Origin: Paenibacillus sp. 37
GTDB lineage: Bacteria > Bacillota > Bacilli > Paenibacillales > Paenibacillaceae
Length of the DNA: 64,000 bases
Direction of reading: 5' to 3'
Assembly (NCBI RefSeq): GCF_008386395.1
Contig: NZ_CP043761.1
Location: 2,790,001-2,854,000 of the forward strand
In this document: piece after piece, positions 17,887 through 27,470 of the stretch
Numbering within the stretch: position 1 is the first letter of the stretch
Layout of the letters: each line of letters opens with the position of its first letter
The notes under the pieces: generated by a model
What the model was told of the DNA's origin: nothing
Database searches by the model: none
What the model saw: only the letters and a program-made list of their open reading frames with translations
Program-made: the position numbers and the translations under genes

Positions 17887-19059
17887 ATGATGGCGAAAAA
17901 AGAAGTTGTAGCGATGCTACTTGCCGGAGGGCAAGGTAAGAGGTTAAAAGGATTAACGAAATCACTGGCTAAGCCAGCAGTATATTTTGGCGGTACGTAC
18001 CGGATTATTGATTTTCCGCTAAGTAACTGCTCTAACTCGGGTATTGATACAGTGGGCGTATTAACTCAATATGAACCACTTGTCCTGCACTCCTATATTG
18101 GTATCGGCAGTGACTGGGATCTGGACCGTAAAAATGGCGGAGTATACGTACTTCCTCCCCATGAACGTGAAGACGGAAGCAGTTGGTACCGTGGAACAGC
18201 AGATGCCATCTTCCGTAACCTGAACTTTATTGAACAATTCGATCCTGAGCATGTGCTCATTCTGTCAGGGGATCATATCTATAAGATGGACTACGAAAAA
18301 ATGCTCAAGTATCACAAAGATAAAGATGCGGATTGCACCATATCGGTCATTGATGTCTCATTGGAAGAAGCCAGCCGATTCGGGGTGCTGAACACCAACG
18401 ATGACTATAGCATCTATGAATTTGAAGAAAAACCTCCTGAGCCCAAGAGCACACTGGCTTCCATGGGTATCTATCTCTTCAAGTGGGATGTACTGAAACG
18501 TTTCCTGATCCAGGATGAACAACAGGCATCCACCTCCTATGATTTTGGTAAAGATATTATTCCTTTGTTGCTTGAAAACGAAAAATCCTTATATGCATAT
18601 CCATTTGAAGGTTATTGGAAAGACGTTGGTACCATTCGCAGTCTGTGGGAATCCAATATGGACCTGTTGGACGAAGACACACCATTTAATCTGAATGATC
18701 CGGACTGGCGTATTTTCACACGTAATCCGAACCAACCTGCACAATATATCTCACCTTCGGGCAAGGTACGGAATTGTATTATTAGTGAAGGCACAGTAGT
18801 GCATGGTGAGGTCAACCATTCTGTTCTGTTCTACGGAATTGAAGTTGGTGAGAACAGTGCTGTCATCGATTCGGTGATCATGCCAAGAGTGAAAATCGGG
18901 CAAAATGTACGCATTTATCGAGCTATTATCGCAGAAGGATTGGTTATTCCCGATGGAACACAGATTTCGCCTGCACCGGAAGATGAGAGTGATATATTGC
19001 TCGTGGATCAGGAAGAACTGGAACGTCAGCTTCGCCAAGGAATAACCAGCAAGGCCTAA
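17887..19059 (+). CDS. glgC: Glucose-1-phosphate adenylyltransferase, catalytic subunit
   Basis: 390 residues. GlgC makes ADP-glucose from ATP and glucose-1-phosphate, the committed step of glycogen synthesis. The N-terminal nucleotidyltransferase domain has [65 protein letters not shown] and YWKDVGTI. The C-terminal part is a left-handed beta-helix with hexapeptide repeats (about 285-370). The frame is open from 17866, but GGAGG is 8 nt from the ATG at 17887; the ATG at 17890 is also possible. The gene is followed after 26 bp by glgD and probably forms a heteromeric enzyme with it. Confidence 0.95.
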   Translation: MMAKKEVVAMLLAGGQGKRLKGLTKSLAKPAVYFGGTYRIIDFPLSNCSNSGIDTVGVLTQYEPLVLHSYIGIGSDWDLDRKNGGVYVLPPHEREDGSSWYRGTADAIFRNLNFIEQFDPEHVLILSGDHIYKMDYEKMLKYHKDKDADCTISVIDVSLEEASRFGVLNTNDDYSIYEFEEKPPEPKSTLASMGIYLFKWDVLKRFLIQDEQQASTSYDFGKDIIPLLLENEKSLYAYPFEGYWKDVGTIRSLWESNMDLLDEDTPFNLNDPDWRIFTRNPNQPAQYISPSGKVRNCIISEGTVVHGEVNHSVLFYGIEVGENSAVIDSVIMPRVKIGQNVRIYRAIIAEGLVIPDGTQISPAPEDESDILLVDQEELERQLRQGITSKA

Positions 19060-19085
19060 TTGAAGTCAAAAGGACGGTGCATGCG

Positions 19086-20189
19086 ATGAAACAATTGATT
19101 GGAGTTATTAACCTTGACCATGAACTTGAGGAATTGAAGGAATTGACGTACTTTCGCTGCGGAGCCGCGGTGCCTTATGCCGGGCGTTACCGTCTGATCG
19201 ATTTTGTACTATCCAATATGATGAATGCAGGAATCGAGAGTATTGGTGTGTTTGTCCGTCGCAAGTATCGCTCTCTGATGGACCATCTTGGTGACGGTAA
19301 GCCTTGGGATTTGGATCGCAAGCATGGGGGCATGTTTATTTTGCCACCAGACTGGAATGATCCAACAGATACATCACAAGGTGATTTGCAGCATTTCCAT
19401 AACAATTTGGACTTTTTCCACAGAGGGGCAGGGCAATATGTTGTGCATGCGGGCAGTCGCCATGTAACCAAAGCAGACCTCCAGGATGTCTACAGGTATC
19501 ACATCAGTAAAGGAGCTGACGTTACACTGGTCTGCAAAAAGGTAGATCAGCTGCTTCCTGAGCATGACGCCTGTGTCAAAGTTGATCATGACGGTGACGG
19601 TAACGTGGTGGACATTCACCAAAGCGCTAATCACCCGAATATATATACAGAAATTTTCATCATGGAAAAAGAATTGTTCTTGCGCCAGGTGCAGCGTTGT
19701 ATTGATCATGGCGAGAGCCATTTCTTCCGGGATGTGATTCAAAAAAATCCGGATGGATTGAATATCGCTGCCTATGCATATGATGGCTATCACGCAGTCA
19801 TCAATTCCATTGACAGTTATTATCGTAACAGTATGGATCTGCTGAACACAGGGCAATATGAACAACTGTTCAAGGAAGATCCGATCCAGACCAAAATTAA
19901 ATACGAAGCGCCTGCCAAATACCTGGATACCGCCGATGTTAAACATTCACTTCTCGCGAATGGCTGCATTGTGGGTGGAGAGGTGGAGGACAGCATTCTG
20001 TTCCGTGGTGTACAGGTGGCCAAAGGTGCCAAAATCAAAGGTTCCATCATCATGCAGAAATGTTACATTGGTGAGGGGACGGTCCTTGAGAATGTCATTC
20101 TCGATAAAGACGTGAGGCTGACCGGAGGACAGACGCTGATCGGTGACCCGTCGAATCCATACATTTTAGCGAAAAGTACTATTATCTAA
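19086..20189 (+). CDS. glgD: Glucose-1-phosphate adenylyltransferase, GlgD subunit
   Basis: 367 residues, homologous to GlgC over its length (YRLIDFVLSNMMNAGI, KPWDLDRKHGG, beta-helix at the C-terminus). It lacks the GGxGxRL nucleotide-binding loop: after MKQLIGVINLDHELEEL the chain goes straight to RYRLIDF. This is the known feature of the non-catalytic, stimulating GlgD subunit of Bacillota. The frame is open from a GTG at 19077; AAAGGA spacing favours the ATG at 19086. It follows glgC in the same operon and precedes repeat copy 2 and glgP. Confidence 0.93.
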   Translation: MKQLIGVINLDHELEELKELTYFRCGAAVPYAGRYRLIDFVLSNMMNAGIESIGVFVRRKYRSLMDHLGDGKPWDLDRKHGGMFILPPDWNDPTDTSQGDLQHFHNNLDFFHRGAGQYVVHAGSRHVTKADLQDVYRYHISKGADVTLVCKKVDQLLPEHDACVKVDHDGDGNVVDIHQSANHPNIYTEIFIMEKELFLRQVQRCIDHGESHFFRDVIQKNPDGLNIAAYAYDGYHAVINSIDSYYRNSMDLLNTGQYEQLFKEDPIQTKIKYEAPAKYLDTADVKHSLLANGCIVGGEVEDSILFRGVQVAKGAKIKGSIIMQKCYIGEGTVLENVILDKDVRLTGGQTLIGDPSNPYILAKSTII

Positions 20190-20233
20190 TGCCCACACGT
20201 AACCGATATCTTCTATAAATATATATAAAATAA

Positions 20234-20528
20234 AAATCCTGTAGGATGGATTTAAGGTTCATACACTTTCTAAGCATCGGGCCACTGCTAGAGCTCCCTC
20301 ATACGTGCAAACGTAGTGGAGGAGACGAAATCGATTCTGAAGAAGCGAAGCGTTCGCCTTTATCCCCGGATTTCCCCTTTTAAAAAAGGAATCAAAAAAA
20401 TCTGGGGATAACAGCGATCATAAGAACGATTCGTCACCGGAACGGGCTTTTAGCCGAAAGTGTAGCACTTAAAGGTTTGGCACTCATGTGCAACTGAGTG
20501 TATGAACTGCCACCATCCTGCAGGATTT
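20234..20528 (+). repeat. Structured dispersed intergenic repeat, copy 2 (about 295 bp), between glgD and glgP
   Basis: The core (GCGAAGCGTTCGC hairpin, CCCCGGATT...AATCTGGGG with an inner hairpin, ATAACAGCGATC) matches the other copies. The outer parts differ. The ends are AAATCCTGTAGGATGG and CCATCCTGCAGGATTT, inverted repeats of each other, and the helix closing the core is GACGAAATCGATTCT (20324-20338) with AGAACGATTCGTC (20423-20435). The base pairing is preserved although the sequence is replaced. The right end is 4 bp before the SD of glgP. Confidence 0.8.
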
Positions 20529-20547
20529 CCCCGGGAGGAACCTACTT

Positions 20548-22980
20548 TTGTTTGACAACAAAGAAACGTTCAAGAGTATATTTACACGGAATCTGGTCAG
20601 CAAATTGGGCAAACCGATTGAAGAAGCAACACAGGAAGACGTGTACCACGTACTGGGAAGCATGATCCGTGAATATGCAGGCCAGGATTGGGCAGCGTCG
20701 AATCAGGGGTTCAAGCAGCGCCAGGATAAACAGGTCTATTACTTCTCGCTGGAATTCCTGATTGGACGTCTGCTCGGGAACAATCTGCTGAATGTGAATG
20801 AATTGGAATTGGTGCGTGACAGTTTAGCTGAGCTGGGCTTCTCCTTGGAAGAGATAGAAGAACAGGAGGCGGATGCAGGACTCGGTAATGGAGGTCTGGG
20901 ACGACTTGCTGCCTGTTTCCTGGATTCACTTGCATCACTCCGATATGCAGGACATGGTTGCGGGATTCGTTATAAATACGGTTTGTTTGAGCAAAAAATC
21001 ATCAATGGTAATCAGGTAGAGTTACCCGACAATTGGCTGGATAAGGGCAATGAATGGGAAGTCCGCCGTCCAGACAAAAAGGTGGAAGTACAGTTCTGGG
21101 GCCGGGTAGAAGCTCATGAGCAGGATGGAGAATATCAGTTTGTTACAAAAGATGCCGAATCGGTTGTCGCCATTCCCTATGACGTGCCTGTCATCGGTTA
21201 TGGTGAAACCCATGTGAACACATTGCGTCTATGGAGTGCCGAGCCAAAGCGCGAGACTTCACTCGATACCCCTTCGAACTATTACGGCTATCTGGATTAT
21301 AGCCGTTCGGTTGAATCGATCTCGGAGTTTTTATATCCAGATGATTCCCAGTACGAAGGAAAGTTGCTGCGCTTGAAGCAGCAATACTTCATGTGCTCAG
21401 CAGGTGTACAGAGCGCCTTGCGTACGTTCAACAAGCTGGAGCTACCATATGATCGTTTGCCAGATAAAGTGGCCTTCCACATTAATGACACGCATCCAAC
21501 CTTGGTTATACCAGAACTGATGCGCATTCTGATTGATGTGAAGGGGTATGGCTGGGATGAAGCATGGGATATTACAACCCGTACTGTATCGTATACCAAT
21601 CATACAACGCTTAGTGAGGCGCTTGAGAAGTGGCCTGTATCCATGATCAGCAGGCTGCTGCCACGAATCTACATGATTATTGAAGAGATCAATAAACGCT
21701 TCTGTGGCATGCTGCTGGACCGGTATCCGGGAGATCAGGATCGCATAGGGCATTTGGCTATTGTTGCAAACGATCAGGTACGGATGGCGCATCTGGCGAT
21801 TGTAGGCAGTCATAGCGTGAATGGTGTTGCTGCTTTGCACACCGAGATTTTGAAAGAGCGCGAGATGGCTCCGTTCTATGCACTGTATCCAGAGCGTTTC
21901 AATAATAAAACCAATGGTATCACCCATCGCCGCTGGTTGATGCATGCCAATCCAAAACTGTCGGATCTGATTACGGATACAATCGGTAACGATTGGATAA
22001 CAGAGCCGGGCAAGCTGGACCTGTTGGCTGGCTTTGCGGATAATACATCATTTCAGGAGCAGTTCCGTTTGATTAAGCGGGATAACAAGGAGCGGCTTGC
22101 TGCGTATATTCTGGATCATACCGGGACAGCAGTGAATCCGGATTCCATCTTTGATGTACAGGTGAAGAGGCTGCACGGGTACAAACGTCAACTGTTGAAC
22201 ATTCTGCATGTTATGCATCTGTATAACCGGCTTAAGAATGATGCTTCGTTTGATATGGTGCCACGTACGTTCATCTTTGGTGCCAAGGCAGCGCCGAGTT
22301 ATTATTTTGCCAAGAAAATTATTAAGCTGATCAACACCGTGGCTGACACAGTGAATCGGGATGCGGCCGTAAATGACCGCTTGAAGGTATTTTTCCTCGA
22401 AAATTATTCCGTCTCTCTCGCAGAGAAGATCATTCCCGCTGCGGATGTTAGTGAACAGATCTCAACCGCAGGCAAGGAAGCTTCCGGTACGGGCAACATG
22501 AAGTTTATGATGAACGGTGCTTTAACGATTGGCACGATGGATGGAGCCAACGTGGAGATGGCGGAGCAGGTTGGGGAAGAAAATATGTTCATCTACGGTC
22601 TGCGTGCAGACGAAGTGCTTGAGTATTATCGTTCGGGCAGCTATCGTCCGAATGAGATTGTGCAGCACGATGAACGCATTCGCGAGGTCGTGGAGCAATT
22701 AGTGCATCCAGGTGCATTCTGTTATCGTGATGGGGAGTTCTGGGATATTTATGACTCCTTGCTGGCCCATGGTGACGAATATTTTGTATTGCGTGATTTT
22801 GCTGCTTATGCTGACGCGCATGCTGCGATTGACCAGGCGTATCGGGATATTCCGGGCTGGACCCGGAAAGCGATATTAAACACGGCTCATTCCGGCATAT
22901 TCTCAAGTGATCGTACCATTAGTGAGTATGCGACAGATATCTGGGGTATTCACCCCGTGTCCGGGAACTGGAAAGGGTAA
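20548..22980 (+). CDS. glgP: Glycogen phosphorylase
   Basis: 810 residues. It releases glucose-1-phosphate from glycogen ends using pyridoxal phosphate. Motifs: VYYFSLEFLIGRLLGNN, DAGLGNGGLGRLAACFLDS, HINDTHPT, NGITHRRW, VQVKRLHGYKRQLLN, FGAKAAPSYYFAK, and EASGTGNMKFMMNGALT with the expected PLP Lys at about residue 652. The start is TTG at 20548, with GGGAGG 9 nt upstream; no better ATG exists. It lies downstream of glgC-glgD, separated by the repeat element, so synthesis and breakdown genes are probably cotranscribed. glgA and glgB are not in the window. Confidence 0.96.
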   Translation: MFDNKETFKSIFTRNLVSKLGKPIEEATQEDVYHVLGSMIREYAGQDWAASNQGFKQRQDKQVYYFSLEFLIGRLLGNNLLNVNELELVRDSLAELGFSLEEIEEQEADAGLGNGGLGRLAACFLDSLASLRYAGHGCGIRYKYGLFEQKIINGNQVELPDNWLDKGNEWEVRRPDKKVEVQFWGRVEAHEQDGEYQFVTKDAESVVAIPYDVPVIGYGETHVNTLRLWSAEPKRETSLDTPSNYYGYLDYSRSVESISEFLYPDDSQYEGKLLRLKQQYFMCSAGVQSALRTFNKLELPYDRLPDKVAFHINDTHPTLVIPELMRILIDVKGYGWDEAWDITTRTVSYTNHTTLSEALEKWPVSMISRLLPRIYMIIEEINKRFCGMLLDRYPGDQDRIGHLAIVANDQVRMAHLAIVGSHSVNGVAALHTEILKEREMAPFYALYPERFNNKTNGITHRRWLMHANPKLSDLITDTIGNDWITEPGKLDLLAGFADNTSFQEQFRLIKRDNKERLAAYILDHTGTAVNPDSIFDVQVKRLHGYKRQLLNILHVMHLYNRLKNDASFDMVPRTFIFGAKAAPSYYFAKKIIKLINTVADTVNRDAAVNDRLKVFFLENYSVSLAEKIIPAADVSEQISTAGKEASGTGNMKFMMNGALTIGTMDGANVEMAEQVGEENMFIYGLRADEVLEYYRSGSYRPNEIVQHDERIREVVEQLVHPGAFCYRDGEFWDIYDSLLAHGDEYFVLRDFAAYADAHAAIDQAYRDIPGWTRKAILNTAHSGIFSSDRTISEYATDIWGIHPVSGNWKG

Positions 22981-23000
22981 GAATAGATTGTTAAACAAAC

Positions 23001-23083
23001 AAGTCCCCTTGTTCACAAGAGCCATCTCTGCTGGTAAATCAACCAGCGTAGAGAGCATCTCCTTGTAGAACAAGGGGATTTTG
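23001..23083 (+). terminator. Large terminator hairpin after glgP
   Basis: AAGTCCCCTTGTTC pairs with GAACAAGGGGATTTT, enclosing a second arm (CATCTCTGCTGGT / ACCAGCGTAGAGAG). This marks the end of the glg operon. Confidence 0.85.
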
Positions 23084-23244
23084 GCATACAGTGTTTCATA
23101 GTATCATTCAACTTGAAGAGAACCGCAACTCGCGTATCTTTCATCATACAAGTTCGCACACAAAATCAAAAAAAAGATCTGGATCTCAGTCATACTACAT
23201 AAGAAGTCGTTTGATATTTTGAATTAGATAGGGGAGCCGTCACT

Positions 23245-24114
23245 ATGGATCATTACACACAAATTCAGCTTGCTATTGAGTATTTGGAGCAGCATTTGCA
23301 AGATGATTTTAATATCAGAGAGACGTCCGCTGCTGCGAACTTTTCGGCGTTTCATTTTCAGCGTTTATTCCAGGCGATCACCGGATTTACGGTACTTGAA
23401 TATGTGCGCAGACGAAGATTAACGGAAGCTGCAGGGATGCTGCGGGGCACATCGGAAGGCATATTGGACATTGCGATGAGCTTTGGCTATCAATCCCAGG
23501 AGGCCTTCACCCGTGCATTTTCAACCTACTTTGGAATGACACCCGCGAAGCTGCGTAAGCTGGAAGCGGAGCAGTTGTCTCTTTTGAAGATGCAACAGAG
23601 CATTGATTTTAATGATTATCGAACTTCACTTGGTGGAACATTCCACATGAACACACCCCGTCTGGTCACATTGGCACCGAACTGGATCATCGGCTATGAA
23701 TATAAGACCAACCTGAATGACAATCAGCATTATGCTGAAATACCCGGATTTTATCACGATTTTGGCATGGAACAAAAATTCATGGCAATCCCGGAGAGGA
23801 CACGCCCTGATATGGCTTATGGTGTGGCCTGTCATTTTGAAGAGGATGGAGCATTTTCTTTTATTGTGGGTGAAGAAAGCAGTGGAGCATCCCAGGTACT
23901 TGAACCCGGTTTTACTTCGATTGAAATTCCGGGCGGCTTGTATGCAGAGTTCACCGTGGAAGGCTCCGGGCAGGATATTCGGAAAATGATCTATGGCAGT
24001 TGGTTGCCTCAGTCGAACTATGAACGTAGGGAAGGGCCGGACTTTGAAGTGACGGATGTCTGGAAATCGACCCCTGAACAACTGGACATGAAGATCTATA
24101 TCCCGTTAAAATAG
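23245..24114 (+). CDS. AraC-family regulator with GyrI-like effector-binding domain
   Basis: 289 residues. The N-terminal AraC DNA-binding domain (1-105) carries two helix-turn-helix units (FNIRETSAAANFSAFHFQRLFQ and ILDIAMSFGYQSQEAFTRAFS, followed by FGMTPAKLRK). The C-terminal domain (about 135-289) has the integron-cassette/GyrI small-molecule-binding fold signature (GYEYKTNL, VACHFEEDG, FTSIEIPGGLYAEFTVEG, YIPLK). This layout resembles Rob/BmrR-type multidrug sensors. AGGGGAGCC lies upstream of the ATG. It may control the adjacent VanZ-like gene (41 bp downstream), which is an inference from position. Confidence 0.9.
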   Translation: MDHYTQIQLAIEYLEQHLQDDFNIRETSAAANFSAFHFQRLFQAITGFTVLEYVRRRRLTEAAGMLRGTSEGILDIAMSFGYQSQEAFTRAFSTYFGMTPAKLRKLEAEQLSLLKMQQSIDFNDYRTSLGGTFHMNTPRLVTLAPNWIIGYEYKTNLNDNQHYAEIPGFYHDFGMEQKFMAIPERTRPDMAYGVACHFEEDGAFSFIVGEESSGASQVLEPGFTSIEIPGGLYAEFTVEGSGQDIRKMIYGSWLPQSNYERREGPDFEVTDVWKSTPEQLDMKIYIPLK

Positions 24115-24155
24115 ACCTTACCGCTTCGCGGAAATCAAGGTCGGAGGACGGATGG

Positions 24156-24614
24156 ATGAGCGAAAAGTCGTGGCTCCACTCCAAGTGGATGCTGACCATT
24201 GTTGCTTGCATGGCAGCGCTCTATATACTGATTATGGGCATTTTACTGTTTGTCAGTGGACGAACACCTAGCATGTATTATCAATATAATCTCGTACCCT
24301 TCGAGACGATTCGTCCACTTCTTATGGAGAGGGAGAGGTACAATACAGATACCTGGGTCAAAAATTTGTTTGGAAATATCGTATTGTTCATTCCGCTGGG
24401 CATCTGGATCCCATGGTTGTTTCGGAGGTGCCGCACATTCCTGACATTTACATCTACAGTTGTTTTGCTTCTGCTGGGGGTCGAGGTCACACAATTGATT
24501 ACACGTGTAGGTTCGTTTGATGTGGATGACATTATTCTGAACATGATCGGTGCCTGGATAGGTTACGCCGGATATAAGTTAGTCTTATGTTCACAAAAAA
24601 GGACTCGGAATTGA
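24156..24614 (+). CDS. VanZ-like membrane protein
   Basis: 152 residues with about four transmembrane helices. VanZ-family motifs: YNLVPFETIRPLL, NLFGNIVLFIPLGIWIPW, LGVEVTQLITRVGSFDVDDIILNMIGAWIGY. VanZ gives low-level teicoplanin resistance in enterococci, but most chromosomal VanZ-like proteins have no proven role. GGAGG is 11 nt upstream of the ATG at 24156. It is probably cotranscribed with the AraC regulator and followed by a terminator. Confidence 0.85.
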   Translation: MSEKSWLHSKWMLTIVACMAALYILIMGILLFVSGRTPSMYYQYNLVPFETIRPLLMERERYNTDTWVKNLFGNIVLFIPLGIWIPWLFRRCRTFLTFTSTVVLLLLGVEVTQLITRVGSFDVDDIILNMIGAWIGYAGYKLVLCSQKRTRN

Positions 24615-24648
24615 ACCGCAGATCGCGGTCCATGACCGGGTCTTTTTT
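24601..24648 (+). terminator. Terminator after the VanZ-like gene
   Basis: GGACTCGG pairs with CCGGGTCT around an inner ACCGC/GCGGT arm, followed by T6. Confidence 0.75.
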
Positions 24649-24729
24649 GCATAAGAACCCTTTCTAATGTTTACAAGGGAATCATTTCGGATAAAACATA
24701 TTAACGGCTTAATATAGTGAACAGAGATT

Positions 24730-24924
24730 ATATATAAATTGAACTAAACATTTACACGAAACGGAGAGGACAGAAATAACCTGAAGAAGCAATCAGCGTT
24801 CGCCTTTATACCCGGATTTTCCCCTTATAAGGGGAATTCATAAAATCTGGGGATAACAGCGGTCGGAAGGTTATTCTGTCATCGGAGTATCCAGTATAAA
24901 TATGCTTTAGTTCAATTTATATAT
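24730..24924 (+). repeat. Structured dispersed intergenic repeat, copy 3 (195 bp)
   Basis: The ends are a 19-bp perfect inverted repeat: ATATATAAATTGAACTAAA at 24730-24748 and its complement at 24906-24924. The closing helix is GACAGAAATAACCT (24769-) with AGGTTATTCTGTC (ending 24880). The inner arm CCCCTTATAAGGGG is a perfect palindrome. It lacks the AGCTTTC/GAAAGCT arm of copies 1 and 4. The last base is the T of the annotated TTG start of the GH13 gene. A TAATAT -10-like box lies just upstream (24710-24715). Confidence 0.85.
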
Positions 24925-26636
24925 TGGATAAAGATGAGAGCGAGGTGGGCGATATCGTTTGGTGGAAAGAGAGTGTGGTATACCAGATTTACCCGAGCAG
25001 CTTTAAAGATTCGGACGGGGATGGATATGGCGACTTGCAGGGAATCTATGAGAAGCTCGATTATTTGGAGAATTTGGGCGTAGATGTGATTTGGCTCTGT
25101 CCCATTTATGATTCACCAGGACATGATAACGGATATGATATCCGGGATTACTACGGCATTTTACGCAAGTATGGCACGATGGAGGATTTTGATCGATTAT
25201 TGGCAGAGGCCCACAAGCGTGGTCTCAAGATCATGATGGACCTGGTGCTGAATCATACGTCGGATGAACATGCGTGGTTTGCTGAATCGCGTTCATCAAA
25301 GATGAATCCGAAACGGGATTATTATATTTGGCGTTCAGGCAAAAATGGGCAGGTGCCGAATAATTGGGAGTCCTATTTTGGGGGTTCGGTGTGGAAGCAT
25401 GATCCCGAGACAAATGAATATTATCTACATCTGTATTCGGAACAGCAACCCGATCTCAACTGGAACAATGCACAGATGGCAGAAGAGATGTATGAGATGG
25501 TGCATTGGTGGCTGGAAAAAGGGGTAGACGGATTCCGTTTCGATGCAGTAGCGCATATTGCCAAGGCAGAGGGTCTGCCAAGTGCACACAATCCGGATAA
25601 TCTGCCGGTAGTTCCAGCGTATCAGCTCTTTTCCAACTTGGAACAGGTACATTCCATCCTGAAGAAACTGAATAACATGATCCTGAAACCTTACGGGCCC
25701 ATGACGGTTGGCGAGACTTCGGGACTTGGGCCTGAACAGGCCTTGGCTTATGTCGGGACGGATCGTGACGAGCTTAATATGGTATTCCAGTTTGAGCATA
25801 TGTTCATCGATGCCAAATCTTCCGGAATCGGTAAGTGGAACTATAAGGAATGGAAATTGACCGATCTCAAAGAAATCATGAGCCGGTGGCAAACGGTTTT
25901 GCATGGTAGAGGTTGGAACGCCAATTATATGGGTAACCATGATCAGCCACGCCCGGTTTCCCGTTTTGGTGATGATGGTAAATATCGGGTGCGTTCTGCT
26001 CAGATGCTGGCGACGTGGATGCTTACACTTGAAGGAACACCCTACATCTATCAGGGAGAAGAGATCGGCATGACCAATGTCGCTTTCCCGGATATCGAGC
26101 AATATCGGGATATTGAGACGAAAAATTATTATAATCATTACATTGGTCAAGGTAAGTCGAAGCATGAAGTCATGCAGGCGATTTGGTTGAAGAGTCGCGA
26201 TAATGCCCGCACGCCGATGCAATGGGATGATACGGAACACGCTGGATTTACCCAAGGTCAGCCTTGGATACAGGTGAATGATAATTATCCCGAGATTAAT
26301 GTAGCTGATGCAGAAAGTGATCCGCAATCCATTTTGCATTATTACAGGAAGCTGATTGCGCTTCGCAAACAACATAAAGTGCTTATCTATGGCGCGTATG
26401 AACTACTGCTGCCGGATGATCCGGATATCTATGCCTATACACGAACGCTGGATGATGAGCAGATGTTGGTCATTCTGAATTTCCGTGGGCATGAGCCTGA
26501 GATGCACTGGCCGGAAGGCTGGAATTCCGAGCATGTCAAGCTGATCATCAGCAATGTAAGCAGACGATATTCTACCGATGAAGGTGCGATTCAGCTTCAG
26601 CCGTATGAAGCAAGAGTATATCGTAAGCAGCGGTGA
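24924..26636 (+). CDS. GH13 alpha-glucosidase (oligo-1,6-glucosidase-like family)
   Basis: About 570 residues. The GH13 barrel carries VYQIYPSSFKDSDGDGYGDL, DVIWLCPIYDSP, MMDLVLNHTSDEH, GFRFDAVAHI with nucleophile Asp207, VGETSG with acid/base Glu264, and GNHDQPR with the transition-state Asp. It hydrolyses terminal glucose from short alpha-glucans in the cytosol. The residue after the nucleophile is Ala208; the family rule is Val for alpha-1,6 and Ala/Thr for alpha-1,4 preference, so alpha-1,4 is likelier. The start is uncertain: TTG 24924 has no SD and overlaps the end of repeat copy 3. GTG 24945 is in frame. GAGGTG (24942-24947) would suit an ATC at 24954 by spacing only. Confidence 0.9.
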   Translation: MDKDESEVGDIVWWKESVVYQIYPSSFKDSDGDGYGDLQGIYEKLDYLENLGVDVIWLCPIYDSPGHDNGYDIRDYYGILRKYGTMEDFDRLLAEAHKRGLKIMMDLVLNHTSDEHAWFAESRSSKMNPKRDYYIWRSGKNGQVPNNWESYFGGSVWKHDPETNEYYLHLYSEQQPDLNWNNAQMAEEMYEMVHWWLEKGVDGFRFDAVAHIAKAEGLPSAHNPDNLPVVPAYQLFSNLEQVHSILKKLNNMILKPYGPMTVGETSGLGPEQALAYVGTDRDELNMVFQFEHMFIDAKSSGIGKWNYKEWKLTDLKEIMSRWQTVLHGRGWNANYMGNHDQPRPVSRFGDDGKYRVRSAQMLATWMLTLEGTPYIYQGEEIGMTNVAFPDIEQYRDIETKNYYNHYIGQGKSKHEVMQAIWLKSRDNARTPMQWDDTEHAGFTQGQPWIQVNDNYPEINVADAESDPQSILHYYRKLIALRKQHKVLIYGAYELLLPDDPDIYAYTRTLDDEQMLVILNFRGHEPEMHWPEGWNSEHVKLIISNVSRRYSTDEGAIQLQPYEARVYRKQR

Positions 26637-26734
26637 GACGGAGGCTAGCATGATTTTGCGTTGGTGATGAGGTATGATTTATAATAAATAGTGGTTTTCA
26701 AAATAATCAAAACATATGTCGGGAGGAATCCAAG

Positions 26735-27427
26735 TTGTTGAATATTACGTTCCACGGTCACTCCAGTGTACAGCTGAGCACAGAAGAAAAGTCTCTGATC
26801 ATTGATCCCTTCCTGCGTGGCAACGAGCTTGCCGTCACGAAGCCTGAAGATATTAAGACCGATGTTGTGTTGCTGACACATGCACATATGGATCACATCC
26901 TCGATGCTGAGCCTATTGCCAAAGCGAATAACGCCAAAGTTGTCGCTATTGTGGAATTGGCTACATATATGTCTTGGAAGGGTCTGGATACACTTGGCAT
27001 GAACATGGGCGGAACGGTAGATCTTGATTTCGCTCAAGCCAAAATGATTCAGGCGTTCCATACTTCCGGGATTGTGCTCGAAGAAGAACAACGGATCATG
27101 TATGCAGGGTTGCCTGCTGGATATATCATTACTATTGGTGGTAAAACGATTTTGCATGCCGGAGACACAAGTCTCTTCGGGGATATGAAAATGATCGGTG
27201 ATCGTCATGATATCGATGTTGCCTTCTTGCCGATTGGTGGACATTTCACCATGGGACCTGAGGATGCGCTGCAAGCGGCCGAATGGTTTAATGCCAAACT
27301 GACCATTCCGGTTCATTATGATACATTCCCGGTGATTCGTCAGGATGCGGAACACTTCGTGCAACAACTGGCTGCAAGAGGGTTGGAAGGACGTGTGCTG
27401 GCCCCGGGAGAATCTATTACCCTATGA
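26735..27427 (+). CDS. UPF0173-type metal-dependent hydrolase (beta-lactamase fold)
   Basis: 230 residues. Metal-binding motifs: FHGHSSV, LLTHAHMDHILDAEPIA (HxHxDH), AFHTSGI, LHAGDTSLF and PVHYDTFP. This is the pattern of the YtkL/UPF0173 subgroup of metallo-beta-lactamase-fold hydrolases, whose substrate is not established. The start is TTG at 26735 with GGGAGG 8 nt upstream. It is followed by a strong terminator and has no obvious functional partner. Confidence 0.9.
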   Translation: MLNITFHGHSSVQLSTEEKSLIIDPFLRGNELAVTKPEDIKTDVVLLTHAHMDHILDAEPIAKANNAKVVAIVELATYMSWKGLDTLGMNMGGTVDLDFAQAKMIQAFHTSGIVLEEEQRIMYAGLPAGYIITIGGKTILHAGDTSLFGDMKMIGDRHDIDVAFLPIGGHFTMGPEDALQAAEWFNAKLTIPVHYDTFPVIRQDAEHFVQQLAARGLEGRVLAPGESITL

Positions 27428-27470
27428 TGCACATTTAACCCCTGTTCAATAAAAAATGGATTTAGGGATA

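Noticed and set aside
24730..24924. Repeat copy 3 as an ordinary insertion sequence
   Set aside because: No transposase frame, and no clear target-site duplication could be read at its ends.
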